DNA from: Ignisphaera sp.
GTDB taxonomy: Archaea; Thermoproteota; Thermoprotei_A; Sulfolobales; Ignisphaeraceae
Length of the DNA: 64,000 nucleotides
Reading direction: 5' to 3'
Assembly (NCBI GenBank): GCA_038735125.1
Contig: JAVYNU010000002.1
Coordinates: forward strand, 34,806-98,805
Part shown: piece after piece, positions 8,804 to 17,804 of the stretch
Layout of the letters: every line of letters begins with the position of its first letter
Numbering within the stretch: position 1 is the stretch's first letter
Translations under genes and position numbers: made by a program
The notes under the pieces: model-generated
What the model saw: only the letters and a program-made list of their open reading frames with translations
Database searches by the model: none
Told to the model about the DNA's origin: nothing

Positions 8804-9775
8804 TCATCTTATTATTTCAAACCCCTTATCAATTGCATGCAAAGCTATAGTCGCTACGATTATATCTGCTGTGGAACCTGGGTTTACATCCAAATCGCCG
8901 AGTTCCTTGTCGAAATCATTCAGTGATTTAATGCATGTCCCCCAGTCTTTTTGGCACATGTCTAGCAACTTTGCAGCCCTCTCCATCACCATTTTAGCCA
9001 CATCAGCGCCATGTTTTCTTAATATCAAGGTATCTAACTCTCTTGACAATTGGAATAAATATGTCTCTACAACAGCTCTATTCCAATCCTTATGCCTATT
9101 GAATCTGTCTCTTAGGAAAAACATGTTTATCTGAGATCTTGGATACCCATTTACAATTTCATGTGATACCATATCCCATTTAGAGCTATGCAGCAGTATG
9201 TGCCATAGTGTATACCCACCTCTTTTTAACCTAGTCTCATAATGCTCGTCCCAGACGTTGGGAGGCTCCACAACACTATCCTCTTTCCTTATGTAACTCG
9301 GCTTTACAAATCTGATAGCATTATAAAAGTGTATTGAGTCTAGAACTGTCGAATACTGTTGAAGAAGCGTTACAGCTGTTGTGCAAACAGCTTGGATATT
9401 CACTAACCCATCACTACATAAGATATAACCACTTGCAACTGCTATTGGGAGTAAGAGGAGAGATGAACCGAGGCATGTATTACCTCCACCAGAAACATAT
9501 TTGTAGTCTCTCATAATACCCTCGATAAGATCTCCAAACAATACCCTGATTCTCCTATCATTCCTACTAGCAATTCTACACCCTCTAGCCACAGCCTTTG
9601 AAATGTAGTAATACCCTATAACACCTGTTATTAGGAAGTCCTCAAACTTTGTATCGGAAAAGTCTCTTGCTCTATGAACATTTCCAGGCTTTGGATATGC
9701 AGCTACCTCAAGAAGTATTGCGGAGGCTATGAAATATGTTATGAGTCTAGCTCTACTAACATAATTGTCTGTCAA
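8804..9775 (-). CDS. CitG/MdcB-like triphosphoribosyl-dephospho-CoA synthase family protein
   Basis: A 323-residue protein with the family hallmarks AAYPKPGNVHRARDF and YVSGGGNTCLGSSLLLLPIA. In bacteria the family makes the prosthetic-group precursor of citrate or malonate lyase from ATP and dephospho-CoA. No lyase genes are in the window, and archaeal members are not well characterised, so a different nucleotide-transfer reaction is possible. The start ATG at 9775 lies downstream of a 400-bp gene-free stretch. Confidence 0.83.
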   Translation of the reverse strand: MTDNYVSRARLITYFIASAILLEVAAYPKPGNVHRARDFSDTKFEDFLITGVIGYYYISKAVARGCRIASRNDRRIRVLFGDLIEGIMRDYKYVSGGGNTCLGSSLLLLPIAVASGYILCSDGLVNIQAVCTTAVTLLQQYSTVLDSIHFYNAIRFVKPSYIRKEDSVVEPPNVWDEHYETRLKRGGYTLWHILLHSSKWDMVSHEIVNGYPRSQINMFFLRDRFNRHKDWNRAVVETYLFQLSRELDTLILRKHGADVAKMVMERAAKLLDMCQKDWGTCIKSLNDFDKELGDLDVNPGSTADIIVATIALHAIDKGFEIIR

Positions 9776-10177
9776 ATTAATCGCCTAAAGAGAAGCCGTT
9801 AAACATAATATATATTTCTATTTAGCAATGTTAATCGTTAATTTGCAACCGAAAGCCTTGTTCTTTAGAGCAGGGTAAGGTCATGTGTTCTATACCTATG
9901 TTAAGAACTTGAAAAAAAGCTGAGATAGTTCTCATAATAGAGAAAACTATTGTACATGAGAAGCTTTTTCACGGGATTGAATAGATAGTATGTACATTGT
10001 CTTGAAGATTTTAAAGTAATAAAAGTGATATACTACACAGAATAATTGGAGCGATCAACAATTGTATTGTAATTTTATTGAACAAGTTAGGTGGACATAT
10101 ATTGATTAAAAATCACTGTACCAGTTGAACAACAGCTTAAAACAGTTAAAACAGTGTAAGGTGTTTTTGATGTTTAA
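9776..10177. other. Gene-free region of 402 bp
   Basis: No reading frame with coding character was found on either strand. The region holds the promoters of the divergent flanking genes and, at 9846-9875, a 30-base hairpin sequence that resembles the right end of IS605-type elements (described separately). The stretch 9960-10170 is AT-rich with no clear structure; repeated AACAG motifs occur just before the gene at 10178. Confidence 0.6.
9846..9875 (+). mobile_element. Solo IS605/IS1341-type right-end relic (copy A)
   Basis: A 30-base block beginning CAACCGAAAGCCTTG and ending GAGCAGGG forms a hairpin (CCTTGTTC with GAGCAGGG, allowing G-T pairs). It matches the block at 51694-51723 at 23 of 30 positions, all differences being transitions. 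The form GAAAGCC plus pyrimidine-rich stem resembles the right end and 3' guide-RNA scaffold of archaeal TnpB elements, from memory of that family. No tnpB is left beside it. Confidence 0.5.
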
Positions 10178-10654
10178 ATGAAAAGCGATTTAACTAAGAA
10201 GCTTAGTTTTGTAGATTTCGGGGATATATGCAAAAATTGTAAAGTGAATTGCTGCAGAAGATTCTACGCAGTGTTATTACCAGAAGAAGAGGAGGATTTC
10301 AAGAACTCGGCGTTTGAAATAGGAACAAGTGTTGGTAGTGTGAAGGCCATTGGTTCGAGAAATGGCCAGCCATGCCAGTTTTTAGATAGTAATGGCTTTT
10401 GCAAGATATATTGTCATAGACCATTTGATTGCAGATTGTGGCCACTAATACTATACTATGATTTTGCTACGGGTGAAAAGGTGCTGTATCTCGATTTGGA
10501 ATGCCCGGCTGCTGAAAAGGGTTTAATAAGCAAGGAGTTCATTGAGAATGTTATGAATGTGCTTAAAAATGCTAAAATTGATGAGGAGTGGCTTAAGAGG
10601 TATACACTCGCTCCATGGCCCAACAGATTAAAAGAGATAGCAAGGTTTAAGTGA
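10178..10654 (+). CDS. YkgJ/UPF0153-family cysteine-cluster protein
   Basis: A 158-residue protein with the cysteine pattern CKNCKVNCC near the N-terminus, then GQPCQFLDSNGFCKIYCHRPFDCRLWPL and a final CPAAEKG. This spacing defines the YkgJ family of putative zinc or iron-sulfur binding proteins of unknown reaction. ATG at 10178. It ends 8 bp inside the convergent gene at 10647. Confidence 0.87.
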   Translation: MKSDLTKKLSFVDFGDICKNCKVNCCRRFYAVLLPEEEEDFKNSAFEIGTSVGSVKAIGSRNGQPCQFLDSNGFCKIYCHRPFDCRLWPLILYYDFATGEKVLYLDLECPAAEKGLISKEFIENVMNVLKNAKIDEEWLKRYTLAPWPNRLKEIARFK

Positions 10655-11030
10655 ATTCAATATCTAGGCACTGAACCCTTCCATGCATTGAATATGGTTT
10701 GACAAATTTCTCAGCAAATGATATGAGTACGGGATCTTTTGACATAGACACAACTGTGTATAAATGATATGCAAGATCCTCGCATGAAGGATTGTTCTTC
10801 ATAATCTTTAGAGCATTCCCATATTTAATGGTGGCCCAGTGCCACCTACCGCTACTCTGAAACATGTTAATGGGGCTTGGAAAACCATCGTCAAAGCCAT
10901 AAATTTCAACTGTATTAGATGAAGAAACCCTAATTTGTATGCCATGGCATCTTTTGCTGTCGAGAAATTCTATAAGGTTTATATCATAGCCATTTTCATG
11001 TCTTCTAATGGATATGAGTCTTTTGTTCAT
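10647..11030 (-). CDS. Hypothetical protein, 127 residues
   Basis: No family recognised. It has a mixed alpha/beta make-up with an aromatic stretch (SSGRWHWATIKYG) in the middle and one Cys near each end. It overlaps the convergent cysteine-cluster gene by 8 bp at the 3' ends, and its start at 11030 lies 78 bp from the end of the RNA methyltransferase gene on the same strand. The coding call rests on the intact frame in a tightly packed gene neighbourhood. Confidence 0.6.
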   Translation of the reverse strand: MNKRLISIRRHENGYDINLIEFLDSKRCHGIQIRVSSSNTVEIYGFDDGFPSPINMFQSSGRWHWATIKYGNALKIMKNNPSCEDLAYHLYTVVSMSKDPVLISFAEKFVKPYSMHGRVQCLDIEFT

Positions 11031-11108
11031 GACGGCTCAGTTTATATCTTAGCTTAAAAGGTGTATTACTCTTTCGCATATTTAAGAATTTTATAAGTGT
11101 TTATGAAG

Positions 11109-12365
11109 TCATTTTTCAAGCCTCGCTATGAAAAAGCCCTCGCTTTCATCTATATGTGGAATTGTTCTCCTAATCTTGTCCCATATCTTATAGTTTTTAT
11201 AACCTCTTGAGGCAGGTATCCTAGGATCTACAAGCCTTTGGCTTGGGCTCGTAGCCAGAACCTTTTCAATTACCTCCTCGCCCTCGTCTGGGAGTATAGA
11301 GCATACCGCATAGACTATTCTCTCTCCATGTTTCAGAGCGTTGAGAAGCATGTTGGTTTGAATAGCACTCATTTTTTGCGGGATTTTGGGGTCTCTTAGA
11401 ATAATCTTTATTGCTGGATCCTTTGAAATAGCTCCACTACTACTACAAGTGGCATCGACTAGGATGGCATCAGCCTCTCTACTGAGTGATGTTTTTGTGC
11501 TGTCAGACAGAACTAGATCTACTCTCGATGTGTCTACACCATACCTCTCCAAAAGCGTTTTCATAGACTCTAGTCTTCTTCTAGACAAATCGAATGCTAC
11601 TACCCTAGCCCTATTCTCTGTTAGTTGCATTATAAGAGATGTTTTTATGCCTGGGGCAGCGGCAAAGTCGTATACTAGCATATCAGGCTCTGGCTCAAGG
11701 GCTAGAACAGTCAAGACGCTGGCCTTGTCCTGTATTATTATAGAGCCGTTTTTGAATAGATCTAGCTTTCTAATGGGTTTCCTGCTCTTAACAACTCTAA
11801 GGAGAAATGGTATGTCTCTATAGGTCTCGTAGTACACATCCTCTTTTTCAAGAAGCTTCAAAGCCTTGTCTACATCTATCTTCAAGGTGTTTACCCTTAT
11901 CCATAGAACCCTCTTATTCATAGCGCTAAGCATCTTGACAACCTCTTCAGTAGGCATAACACTTGCAAGTCTTTCGAAAAGCCATTTTGGGTAGGATAGA
12001 ATGGCCCACGGCTCATCAAACGGAATTGCCACATCTATTCTAGGCACATCCCTTTTCACAGATTTTCTAAGCTTAGAATCTATCTTCTCACCTCTTTCAA
12101 CAAGCCAAAGGTACATAAATGCCCTTGCCAGCACCCTGTGGCTTGGATTTATGATATTCCCACTATTCTCCACGATGTACAGAACCTTGTAATAGCTAGA
12201 GACAAACTCTTGGGCTAGCCTATACAGAAACTCTCTTTCTAGAAGAGCCTTGCCACATCCAAATCTTTTGCAGGTGTAGGCAAAGGCCTTTCTAGTACTA
12301 ACTCTCTTTCTCATAACAGTGTAAAGCACGTTGGCCAGGATAGATACAGTAGCATCGATATTCAT
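11109..12365 (-). CDS. NOP2/Sun (NSUN, RsmB-like) RNA cytosine-C5 methyltransferase
   Basis: A 418-residue protein. The C-terminal two thirds form the SAM-dependent domain: motif I YDFAAAPGIKTS, motif IV DATCSSSGA with the releasing Cys, and motif VI VYAVCSI with the catalytic Cys that attacks C6 of cytosine. It ends in the usual EGFFIARLEK. The N-terminal 130 residues are a helical NusB-like region. It adds a methyl group to C5 of cytosine in tRNA or rRNA; the exact target is not readable. The start ATG at 12365 is followed by MNIDATVSILANVLY. Confidence 0.92.
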   Translation of the reverse strand: MNIDATVSILANVLYTVMRKRVSTRKAFAYTCKRFGCGKALLEREFLYRLAQEFVSSYYKVLYIVENSGNIINPSHRVLARAFMYLWLVERGEKIDSKLRKSVKRDVPRIDVAIPFDEPWAILSYPKWLFERLASVMPTEEVVKMLSAMNKRVLWIRVNTLKIDVDKALKLLEKEDVYYETYRDIPFLLRVVKSRKPIRKLDLFKNGSIIIQDKASVLTVLALEPEPDMLVYDFAAAPGIKTSLIMQLTENRARVVAFDLSRRRLESMKTLLERYGVDTSRVDLVLSDSTKTSLSREADAILVDATCSSSGAISKDPAIKIILRDPKIPQKMSAIQTNMLLNALKHGERIVYAVCSILPDEGEEVIEKVLATSPSQRLVDPRIPASRGYKNYKIWDKIRRTIPHIDESEGFFIARLEK

Positions 12366-12404
12366 TTGAATCAGGGAAAATGTTTCTAAGCAACCCTAAA
12401 AATG

Positions 12405-12695
12405 CTATCTCTTGTGAAGAACTTTTCTAGGGTCTTTAACAAAGACTATCAGAATCCATATCAGAATCGCTATTAAAAGCATTGAGAAGCCCAGGACAGC
12501 AGCATCTGCGGAGATCTCCATGAACTCCCCACCCTCGCTGAAATAACTGTAGAGATGGTCTATGAAAACCATGATCGTCGCTCCCCAAAGGATTGCAGCC
12601 AGATATTTATAGCCATAGACATCGTTCTCGGCTTTGCTATACCAAAGCATAGTCGATATGGCTGCCGCATAAGCTAGTATCAAGAGCCACATCAA
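12405..12695 (-). CDS. Small three-helix membrane protein, possible paralogue of the divergent gene at 12752
   Basis: A 96-residue protein with three membrane helices (about residues 2-18, 30-48, 67-87). The middle helix contains LAAILWGATIMVFIDHLY, close in pattern to LEAMLWGGAALLAFEHLW of the divergently transcribed neighbour, and both are followed by an acidic loop and a third helix. The function is unknown. The two genes share a 56-bp promoter gap with repeated GGTGCACAA boxes, so they are probably co-regulated. Confidence 0.75.
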   Translation of the reverse strand: MMWLLILAYAAAISTMLWYSKAENDVYGYKYLAAILWGATIMVFIDHLYSYFSEGGEFMEISADAAVLGFSMLLIAILIWILIVFVKDPRKVLHKR

Positions 12696-12751
12696 ACATC
12701 ACAAAAACTTATATATCTGGTGCACAATAAAAGTTTTTCGGTGCACAAAAA
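12696..12751. promoter_or_regulatory. Shared divergent promoter with two GGTGCACAA boxes
   Basis: Only 56 bp separate two start codons. CTTATATAT (12708-12716) is placed to serve the plus gene, and on the minus strand CTTTTATTG (12732-12724) can serve the other. GGTGCACAA occurs at 12719-12727 and 12740-12748, starts 21 bp apart (two helical turns); each contains the palindrome GTGCAC. The second copy lies at the predicted plus-strand transcription start. This is a good candidate operator pair for one regulator. Confidence 0.6.
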
Positions 12752-13120
12752 ATGGCGTGCTTCATAGCACCAACAATACTAGCGGTTATAGTGTCTATCA
12801 TAAGACGACTGTTCAAAAGTGTAAGCGAAAAAGTTAATTTAGGTCTTCTAGAAGCAATGCTATGGGGAGGAGCAGCACTACTGGCATTTGAGCATCTCTG
12901 GCACGGGGAAATAGTGCCATGGCCACCATTTCTAACAGCAATGAGCTCGCCAACAGAATGGGCAACAGCATTACATGAGATAGCGACAGCAGGGGTGGCG
13001 ATGAGCATTGCCGTTACAGCCACGTGGGGCGCGATAGTATTGGTCCAAAGACATTTGATGAAAGCTCCCAGAGTTCAGAGCATTGCTATTGAGAAACAGA
13101 TAGTAAAGACTGCTCAGTGA
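12752..13120 (+). CDS. Small three-helix membrane protein with conserved His in a membrane helix
   Basis: A 122-residue protein with three hydrophobic segments (about residues 4-18, 33-50, 75-95) and a basic C-terminal tail. ALLAFEHLWHGEIVPWPP follows the second helix. Similar in layout and in the LWG..F.HL pattern to the divergent 96-residue protein, so the two look like old duplicates. Function not known. The ATG at 12752 lies 4 bp after the second GGTGCACAA box, so the transcript is nearly leaderless. Confidence 0.74.
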   Translation: MACFIAPTILAVIVSIIRRLFKSVSEKVNLGLLEAMLWGGAALLAFEHLWHGEIVPWPPFLTAMSSPTEWATALHEIATAGVAMSIAVTATWGAIVLVQRHLMKAPRVQSIAIEKQIVKTAQ

Positions 13121-13223
13121 AAAGCTAGCTAAAACATTGTTTTTTAAATAATCAGTTATGATGTGTTTTTCGAGATTATGAACTAGATATTGGTTTCCAA
13201 ATTTGTTCGCGGCATACACTTAG

Positions 13224-15392
13224 TTAATGCTCCTGACATTTGCTTGGCACACCCTCTAATCCAACCAGCTTTACCCCTGCTATAAGAGATGCTTCTAGCG
13301 TCAACGCTCTTAGATCCTCTTTCTCCAACCCCTTAGGCGAGGTTTTTCCAGCTAGCTGTGAGAACATGCACAACTCTTTTATCATTGAATGCAAGAGATT
13401 CTCTACAGCTTTTGCAGCCCTCTCTACATCTAGTCTTTTCCTGAGAGCAGGGTTCTGAGTTGCTATCCCATAGGGGCACCTACCCGTGTTGCAGAGTCCA
13501 CACATTGTGCATCCCATGGCAACTAGAACAGGAGTTCCAACGGCAACAGCATCCGCCCCTAGTGCTATGAGCTTTGCTATGTCAGCACCATTTCTAATGC
13601 CGCCAGATACAACCAGCGATACCTCGTCTCTTAGCCCCAGTTCTCTCAAAGCCCTGTCAGCCTCTACAACAGCTGCAATAACTGGGTATCCAACATGGTC
13701 TGTGACTAGATTTGGTGAAGCGCCTGTCCCAGCCGGTTTAGCATCGACAACAATGATATCTGCACCAGCCTTAGCCGCTATTTTCACATCGTCTCTTACT
13801 CTCCCAGCAGCAATTTTGACAATTATTGGGATTTTCCAGTCGGTGGCCTCTCTCAGCTCATCTATCTTCATCTTCAGATCTTCGGGTCCAACAATGTCCA
13901 GATGCCTGGCTGGGCTTATAGCATCTGCTCCAACTGGTATACCCCTTAGCTGCGCTATCTCTTCTGTTACCTTCTCCCCCATCAAAAGGCCTCCTTGTCC
14001 AGGCTTGGCTCCCTGCCCTATCTTAATTTCTATGGCATCGGCATTGAGTAGATAGTCTATTGTTACACCGAACCTTCCGCTAGCATATTGTGCAATAAGT
14101 ATTTTTGCCTCAGCCCTCTCCTCTGGCAGCATACCACCTTCACCAGTGTTAACAGCGATCCCAACTCTTGAAGTTGCCCTAGCAATGGCTATTTTAGCCT
14201 CTTTACTTAGTGAGCCATAGCTCATAGCACCTATAATTATAGGTGCTTTGAGTCTCAAGGGCCTTTCAGCAAATCTAAAGCCTAAAACCACTTCAGTGTC
14301 ACAAGGCTCTCTATAGCTATCGATGGGAGGTCTCGATAGTTGTGCAGGAAGGATCAGCAGTTCGTCAAGTGATGGCAAGTTAAAGTTTCTTGCACCAGTG
14401 CCCCTGACTAGAGGTATTCCAGTAACAGAGGTCTGGATGGTGTAATTAATTGATTCTGTATCCCAAAAGCCAACACGTCTTAGATCTGGCAAGGGAATTA
14501 CATGGATAGCTTTATTGGGGCATGCTCTAACACATGCATAGCAACCAACACATTTGTTTATATTGCGTGGCACAACCTTGTATTCACTATCCTTCTGCAC
14601 AGCATAGAAAACACCTTGTGGGCATGCCTTAACACATTCTCTACAGCCGTTACAAATATCATACAGAATTTCAACCTTATACTTCGGGATTAGAGGTTCT
14701 GGCACCCCCAAATATTGTTGGTGCCCATATACAGGTCTTCTGCTTTGTGGAACAATTTTGAAATAGCTGCTCTTACCCTTGATTCCATAGCTGCTCAACA
14801 CATTGTTTATCTGCTCCTTCTCCTCTTCTGAAGCTTCTTTAACAATTGCATTTTTTCCAAGACTTTCATACCCACCGCCAACATAGATTTCGCCACCAAT
14901 CATAAGCTCTCCTACATATTCTCCAACATTACCCAATACAATGATTTTACCGCCGAACATGTACATACCAGTCATAATATCTGTTTTTCCATTGACAATA
15001 ACAGTTCCTTTCTTCATTAACGCACCTACACGGGCACCGGCATCGCCATTAACAACTATTGTCCCGCCAAGAATGTATTGACCGGTACCATTACCAGCAT
15101 CTCCCATTATCACCAGCTCTCCACTAGACATATTCTCCCCTGCGAACCAACCAGCATTGCCTTCTACATATACCCTAGGCCCATGCATTAAAGCTGCTAC
15201 GTAGAATCCAACAGACCCTCTAACATATATGTTGATAGATCCTTTTAATCCCACAGCAAGGTAGTGTATACCATTAGGATCGCTAATCTCTACATCTTCT
15301 ACACCCTCACTAACAATTTGCCTTAGAGCTCTGTTAACATCTCGTGGACTTAGATTCTTAGCTGATAGCATTATCATCTTTTTAGCCTCCAT
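13224..15392 (-). CDS. gltB: Glutamate synthase large part: GXGXG domain, ferredoxin domain and FMN synthase domain
   Basis: A 722-residue protein that joins three parts normally found in glutamate synthase: an N-terminal GXGXG beta-helix domain (about residues 20-180, repeated G-A/V-G steps), two 4Fe-4S motifs (CNGCRECVKACP and CVGCYACVRACP, about 245-300), and the FMN-binding synthase barrel (GAMSYGSLSKEAKIAI, KIGQGAKPGQGG, CTMCGLCNTGRCP cluster). It makes glutamate from 2-oxoglutarate and ammonia channelled from a separate amidotransferase. ATG at 15392 or 15377; the second overlaps the stop of the upstream amidotransferase gene as ATGA. No NADPH-dependent small subunit is present, so ferredoxin is the likely reductant. 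Confidence 0.92.
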   Translation of the reverse strand: MEAKKMIMLSAKNLSPRDVNRALRQIVSEGVEDVEISDPNGIHYLAVGLKGSINIYVRGSVGFYVAALMHGPRVYVEGNAGWFAGENMSSGELVIMGDAGNGTGQYILGGTIVVNGDAGARVGALMKKGTVIVNGKTDIMTGMYMFGGKIIVLGNVGEYVGELMIGGEIYVGGGYESLGKNAIVKEASEEEKEQINNVLSSYGIKGKSSYFKIVPQSRRPVYGHQQYLGVPEPLIPKYKVEILYDICNGCRECVKACPQGVFYAVQKDSEYKVVPRNINKCVGCYACVRACPNKAIHVIPLPDLRRVGFWDTESINYTIQTSVTGIPLVRGTGARNFNLPSLDELLILPAQLSRPPIDSYREPCDTEVVLGFRFAERPLRLKAPIIIGAMSYGSLSKEAKIAIARATSRVGIAVNTGEGGMLPEERAEAKILIAQYASGRFGVTIDYLLNADAIEIKIGQGAKPGQGGLLMGEKVTEEIAQLRGIPVGADAISPARHLDIVGPEDLKMKIDELREATDWKIPIIVKIAAGRVRDDVKIAAKAGADIIVVDAKPAGTGASPNLVTDHVGYPVIAAVVEADRALRELGLRDEVSLVVSGGIRNGADIAKLIALGADAVAVGTPVLVAMGCTMCGLCNTGRCPYGIATQNPALRKRLDVERAAKAVENLLHSMIKELCMFSQLAGKTSPKGLEKEDLRALTLEASLIAGVKLVGLEGVPSKCQEH

Positions 15393-16306
15393 ACAACAAC
15401 TTCACCTGAGTTCAACTGTTTTTTACGAAACTTTGCATTATATTTAGATTCGAGAACTTGTAGAGCTCTTTCCTCACTTGCAGCAACATGAATAGTGTCA
15501 GAAATGCCAATAACAAGTGGTCTTAGACCAAGTCTATCACATGCTACACCAATCTCGTCGGGAGTAGCGATAATGAATGCAAAAGGACCTTCCAACACAT
15601 TTATAGCATCTTTGAGTGCTGCCTCTAGTGATAGTCCCTTAGACATTTTGTATGCAACATAGTGAACTATTAGCTCAGAATCATTGTCTGTTAGAAATTC
15701 TACGCCCTTCATCTCAAGTAGCGACCTAAGCTTCCAATAGTTGGTTATTTGCCCATTGTGAACAACGGTTATATCGGGATTCTCAAGGTCTTGAAATGGA
15801 TGTGCATGAAATATATCAACACCGCTTTCTGTTGAGAATCTCACATGCCCAATGCCATGAGATCCTTGGAAACCAGAAATATTGAAAATACCATTGAATT
15901 CCCTCACAGTTGTGGTGTATTTGTATATAAGAGCTCTTCTACCAATACTCACAACCTTTGCTACACCAGTAGACTCCACAGCATCATACAAATGCTTTAT
16001 AGAGCCCTTATAGACTATCTCTATAGAATCGTAGCTATAGCCTTCCTTCAAATAGAGTCCCATAGTAATATTTCTGATGTCTCCATGAACAGAGGCAATA
16101 GCTGTTGAAACCTTGCTTAAAGCGCCTACAACATCTTTTGTTAGAACATGTAGCTTAATGGCATCCCTCTCTACGTACCCTGCATTATATACAGCTACAC
16201 CCACAGAGTCTTTTCCGCGGTGCTGAAGAGCCTCCAAGGAATCTATAAGATAAGCTCCAACGGGGCCAAAACCATCTGTGGACATCACGCCTACTATACC
16301 ACACAT
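15374..16306 (-). CDS. Class II glutamine amidotransferase subunit of glutamate synthase
   Basis: A 310-residue protein starting MCGIVGV, so Cys2 becomes the N-terminal nucleophile after methionine removal. Other landmarks are LQHRGKDSVG, GHVRFSTES, VVHNGQITNYW and TDNDSELIVHY, shared with GltB glutaminase domains and PurF. It releases ammonia from glutamine. Its stop codon overlaps an ATG of the synthase gene downstream, so the two are likely made in fixed ratio as a split GOGAT. PurF is the main alternative, but the phosphoribosyltransferase domain is missing. Confidence 0.9.
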   Translation of the reverse strand: MCGIVGVMSTDGFGPVGAYLIDSLEALQHRGKDSVGVAVYNAGYVERDAIKLHVLTKDVVGALSKVSTAIASVHGDIRNITMGLYLKEGYSYDSIEIVYKGSIKHLYDAVESTGVAKVVSIGRRALIYKYTTTVREFNGIFNISGFQGSHGIGHVRFSTESGVDIFHAHPFQDLENPDITVVHNGQITNYWKLRSLLEMKGVEFLTDNDSELIVHYVAYKMSKGLSLEAALKDAINVLEGPFAFIIATPDEIGVACDRLGLRPLVIGISDTIHVAASEERALQVLESKYNAKFRKKQLNSGEVVVWRLKR

Positions 16307-16406
16307 AGGTATTGCTACCTTAGTTTTTCTGCTAAATTATAATCAACTAAGTATATCTTAATTGTTTAATAAATTTAAGTATGTATAAGCAAGTATAAAA
16401 TAATGT

Positions 16407-17804
16407 TTAGTAGTTTATATAGTTGTATATTTCTGCTGGCGATGGATATGACTGTATCTTCCTAGCCTCCTCCCTCTTCAACTCTATATAAGTCTCTATC
16501 AACTCGCTTGGATAGATAGGCTTTAGCCACTCGTTATCTGTTTCCAGCTCATCTAATGCCTCGTCCAACGACCCTGGAAGCTCTTTTATCCCAAGCTCTT
16601 TTCTTCTCTGTGGACTCATCTTATACACGTTCTCATCTATTGGGTCGCCGGGGTCTATCTTCTTCTTGACTCCATCTAGACCTGCCAGCACTATTGCCGA
16701 TAGGGCTAGGTATGGATTTGCTGTTGGGTCTGGCGGTCTATATTCTATTCTCTTAGAGTGGCTATTGAGTTTGTGGTATGCAGGAACTCTTATGGCAGCA
16801 CTTCTATTTGCCTTGCTCCAGACTAGGTAGACTGGAGCTTCATAGCCCGGTATAAGCCTCTTGTAGCTATTAACGGTGGGGCTTACAAGTGCTGATAAAG
16901 CTCTTCCATGTTCTATCAAGCCTCCTATGAAGTATCTCGCATATTGGCTTATCCCTGCATATTCATCGCTTGGATCATAAAATAGGTTCTCCCCATTTCT
17001 CCAAATGCTTACATGAACGTGCATGCCAGATCCATTATCTCCGTAGAGAGGCTTTGGCATGAATGTTGCTATATACCCTTTCTTACTGGCAATAGATCTA
17101 ATAACATATTTCACAGTTTGAACAACATCTGCAGTGTTTGTTACCTCACCACCTCTGAAGTTTATTTCATGTTGTGAAGCTCCAGCAACCTCGTGGTGAA
17201 ATACCTCGACATTTATGCCAAAGAACTTCTTGAGTGTTTCACCAATCTCGATTTTCAGCTCCTCAAACTTATCATTTGGATAGGTAACGTAGTAGCCTTC
17301 CTTCAGTATATTGAATGGCTGTGAAGAGGTCCAGTACCCCTCAGAACTCATGATCTCGACAAACTGTCTCCAAGTGTCTATAGAGACTGTGACCTTGTCA
17401 AATATGAAGAACTCTAGCTCTGGTGATACAAAAGCCCTTAAGCCATTGTCGCGAAGCAGGCTATCGAGACCTTCAGCAACGTGTCTGGGATCCTTGGGGA
17501 ATCTGGCGCCACCTCTATATACAGCACATATCATTCTACCGACTCCGTTGAGCCATGGAATAACAGCAAAAGTCTCTTTAATCGGCTTAAGATTTAGATC
17601 GCTTTCTTCAATACCTGTAAACCCCTTCACACTACTGCCATCAAGCTTTCCCAGCCCATTTTCAAAAGCTTCTGGAGTGAGCAACTCCCTAGACACGGTA
17701 ACCTGGCGGAATATGCCTACAACATCGGTGAATTGGAGGTTGACCCACTTTATCCCAAGCTTATCTAGTTTTTCTGAGATGTCTTCACCCATTTTATTTC
17801 TCAC
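16407..17804 (-). CDS. glnA: Glutamine synthetase, type I
   Basis: A 465-residue enzyme that makes glutamine from glutamate, ammonia and ATP as a dodecamer. Landmarks: LDGSSVKGFTGIEESDLNLKP, the MHVHVSIW ammonia/glutamate site, EVAGASQHEINFRGG, and NRSAAIRVPAY followed by RIEYRPPDPTANPYLA. ATG at 17804 or at 17792 (MGEDISEKL). It is the first gene of a same-strand block with the two glutamate synthase genes, forming the GS-GOGAT route. The 101-bp gap after it contains its own TATA-like sequences, so the downstream genes may also have a separate promoter. Confidence 0.96.
   Translation of the reverse strand: MRNKMGEDISEKLDKLGIKWVNLQFTDVVGIFRQVTVSRELLTPEAFENGLGKLDGSSVKGFTGIEESDLNLKPIKETFAVIPWLNGVGRMICAVYRGGARFPKDPRHVAEGLDSLLRDNGLRAFVSPELEFFIFDKVTVSIDTWRQFVEIMSSEGYWTSSQPFNILKEGYYVTYPNDKFEELKIEIGETLKKFFGINVEVFHHEVAGASQHEINFRGGEVTNTADVVQTVKYVIRSIASKKGYIATFMPKPLYGDNGSGMHVHVSIWRNGENLFYDPSDEYAGISQYARYFIGGLIEHGRALSALVSPTVNSYKRLIPGYEAPVYLVWSKANRSAAIRVPAYHKLNSHSKRIEYRPPDPTANPYLALSAIVLAGLDGVKKKIDPGDPIDENVYKMSPQRRKELGIKELPGSLDEALDELETDNEWLKPIYPSELIETYIELKREEARKIQSYPSPAEIYNYINY

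Noticed and set aside
13486..14055. Long plus-strand ORF of 189 residues
   Set aside because: Lies fully inside the FMN domain of glutamate synthase on the other strand; low-complexity Ser/Ala/Pro composition typical of a shadow frame.
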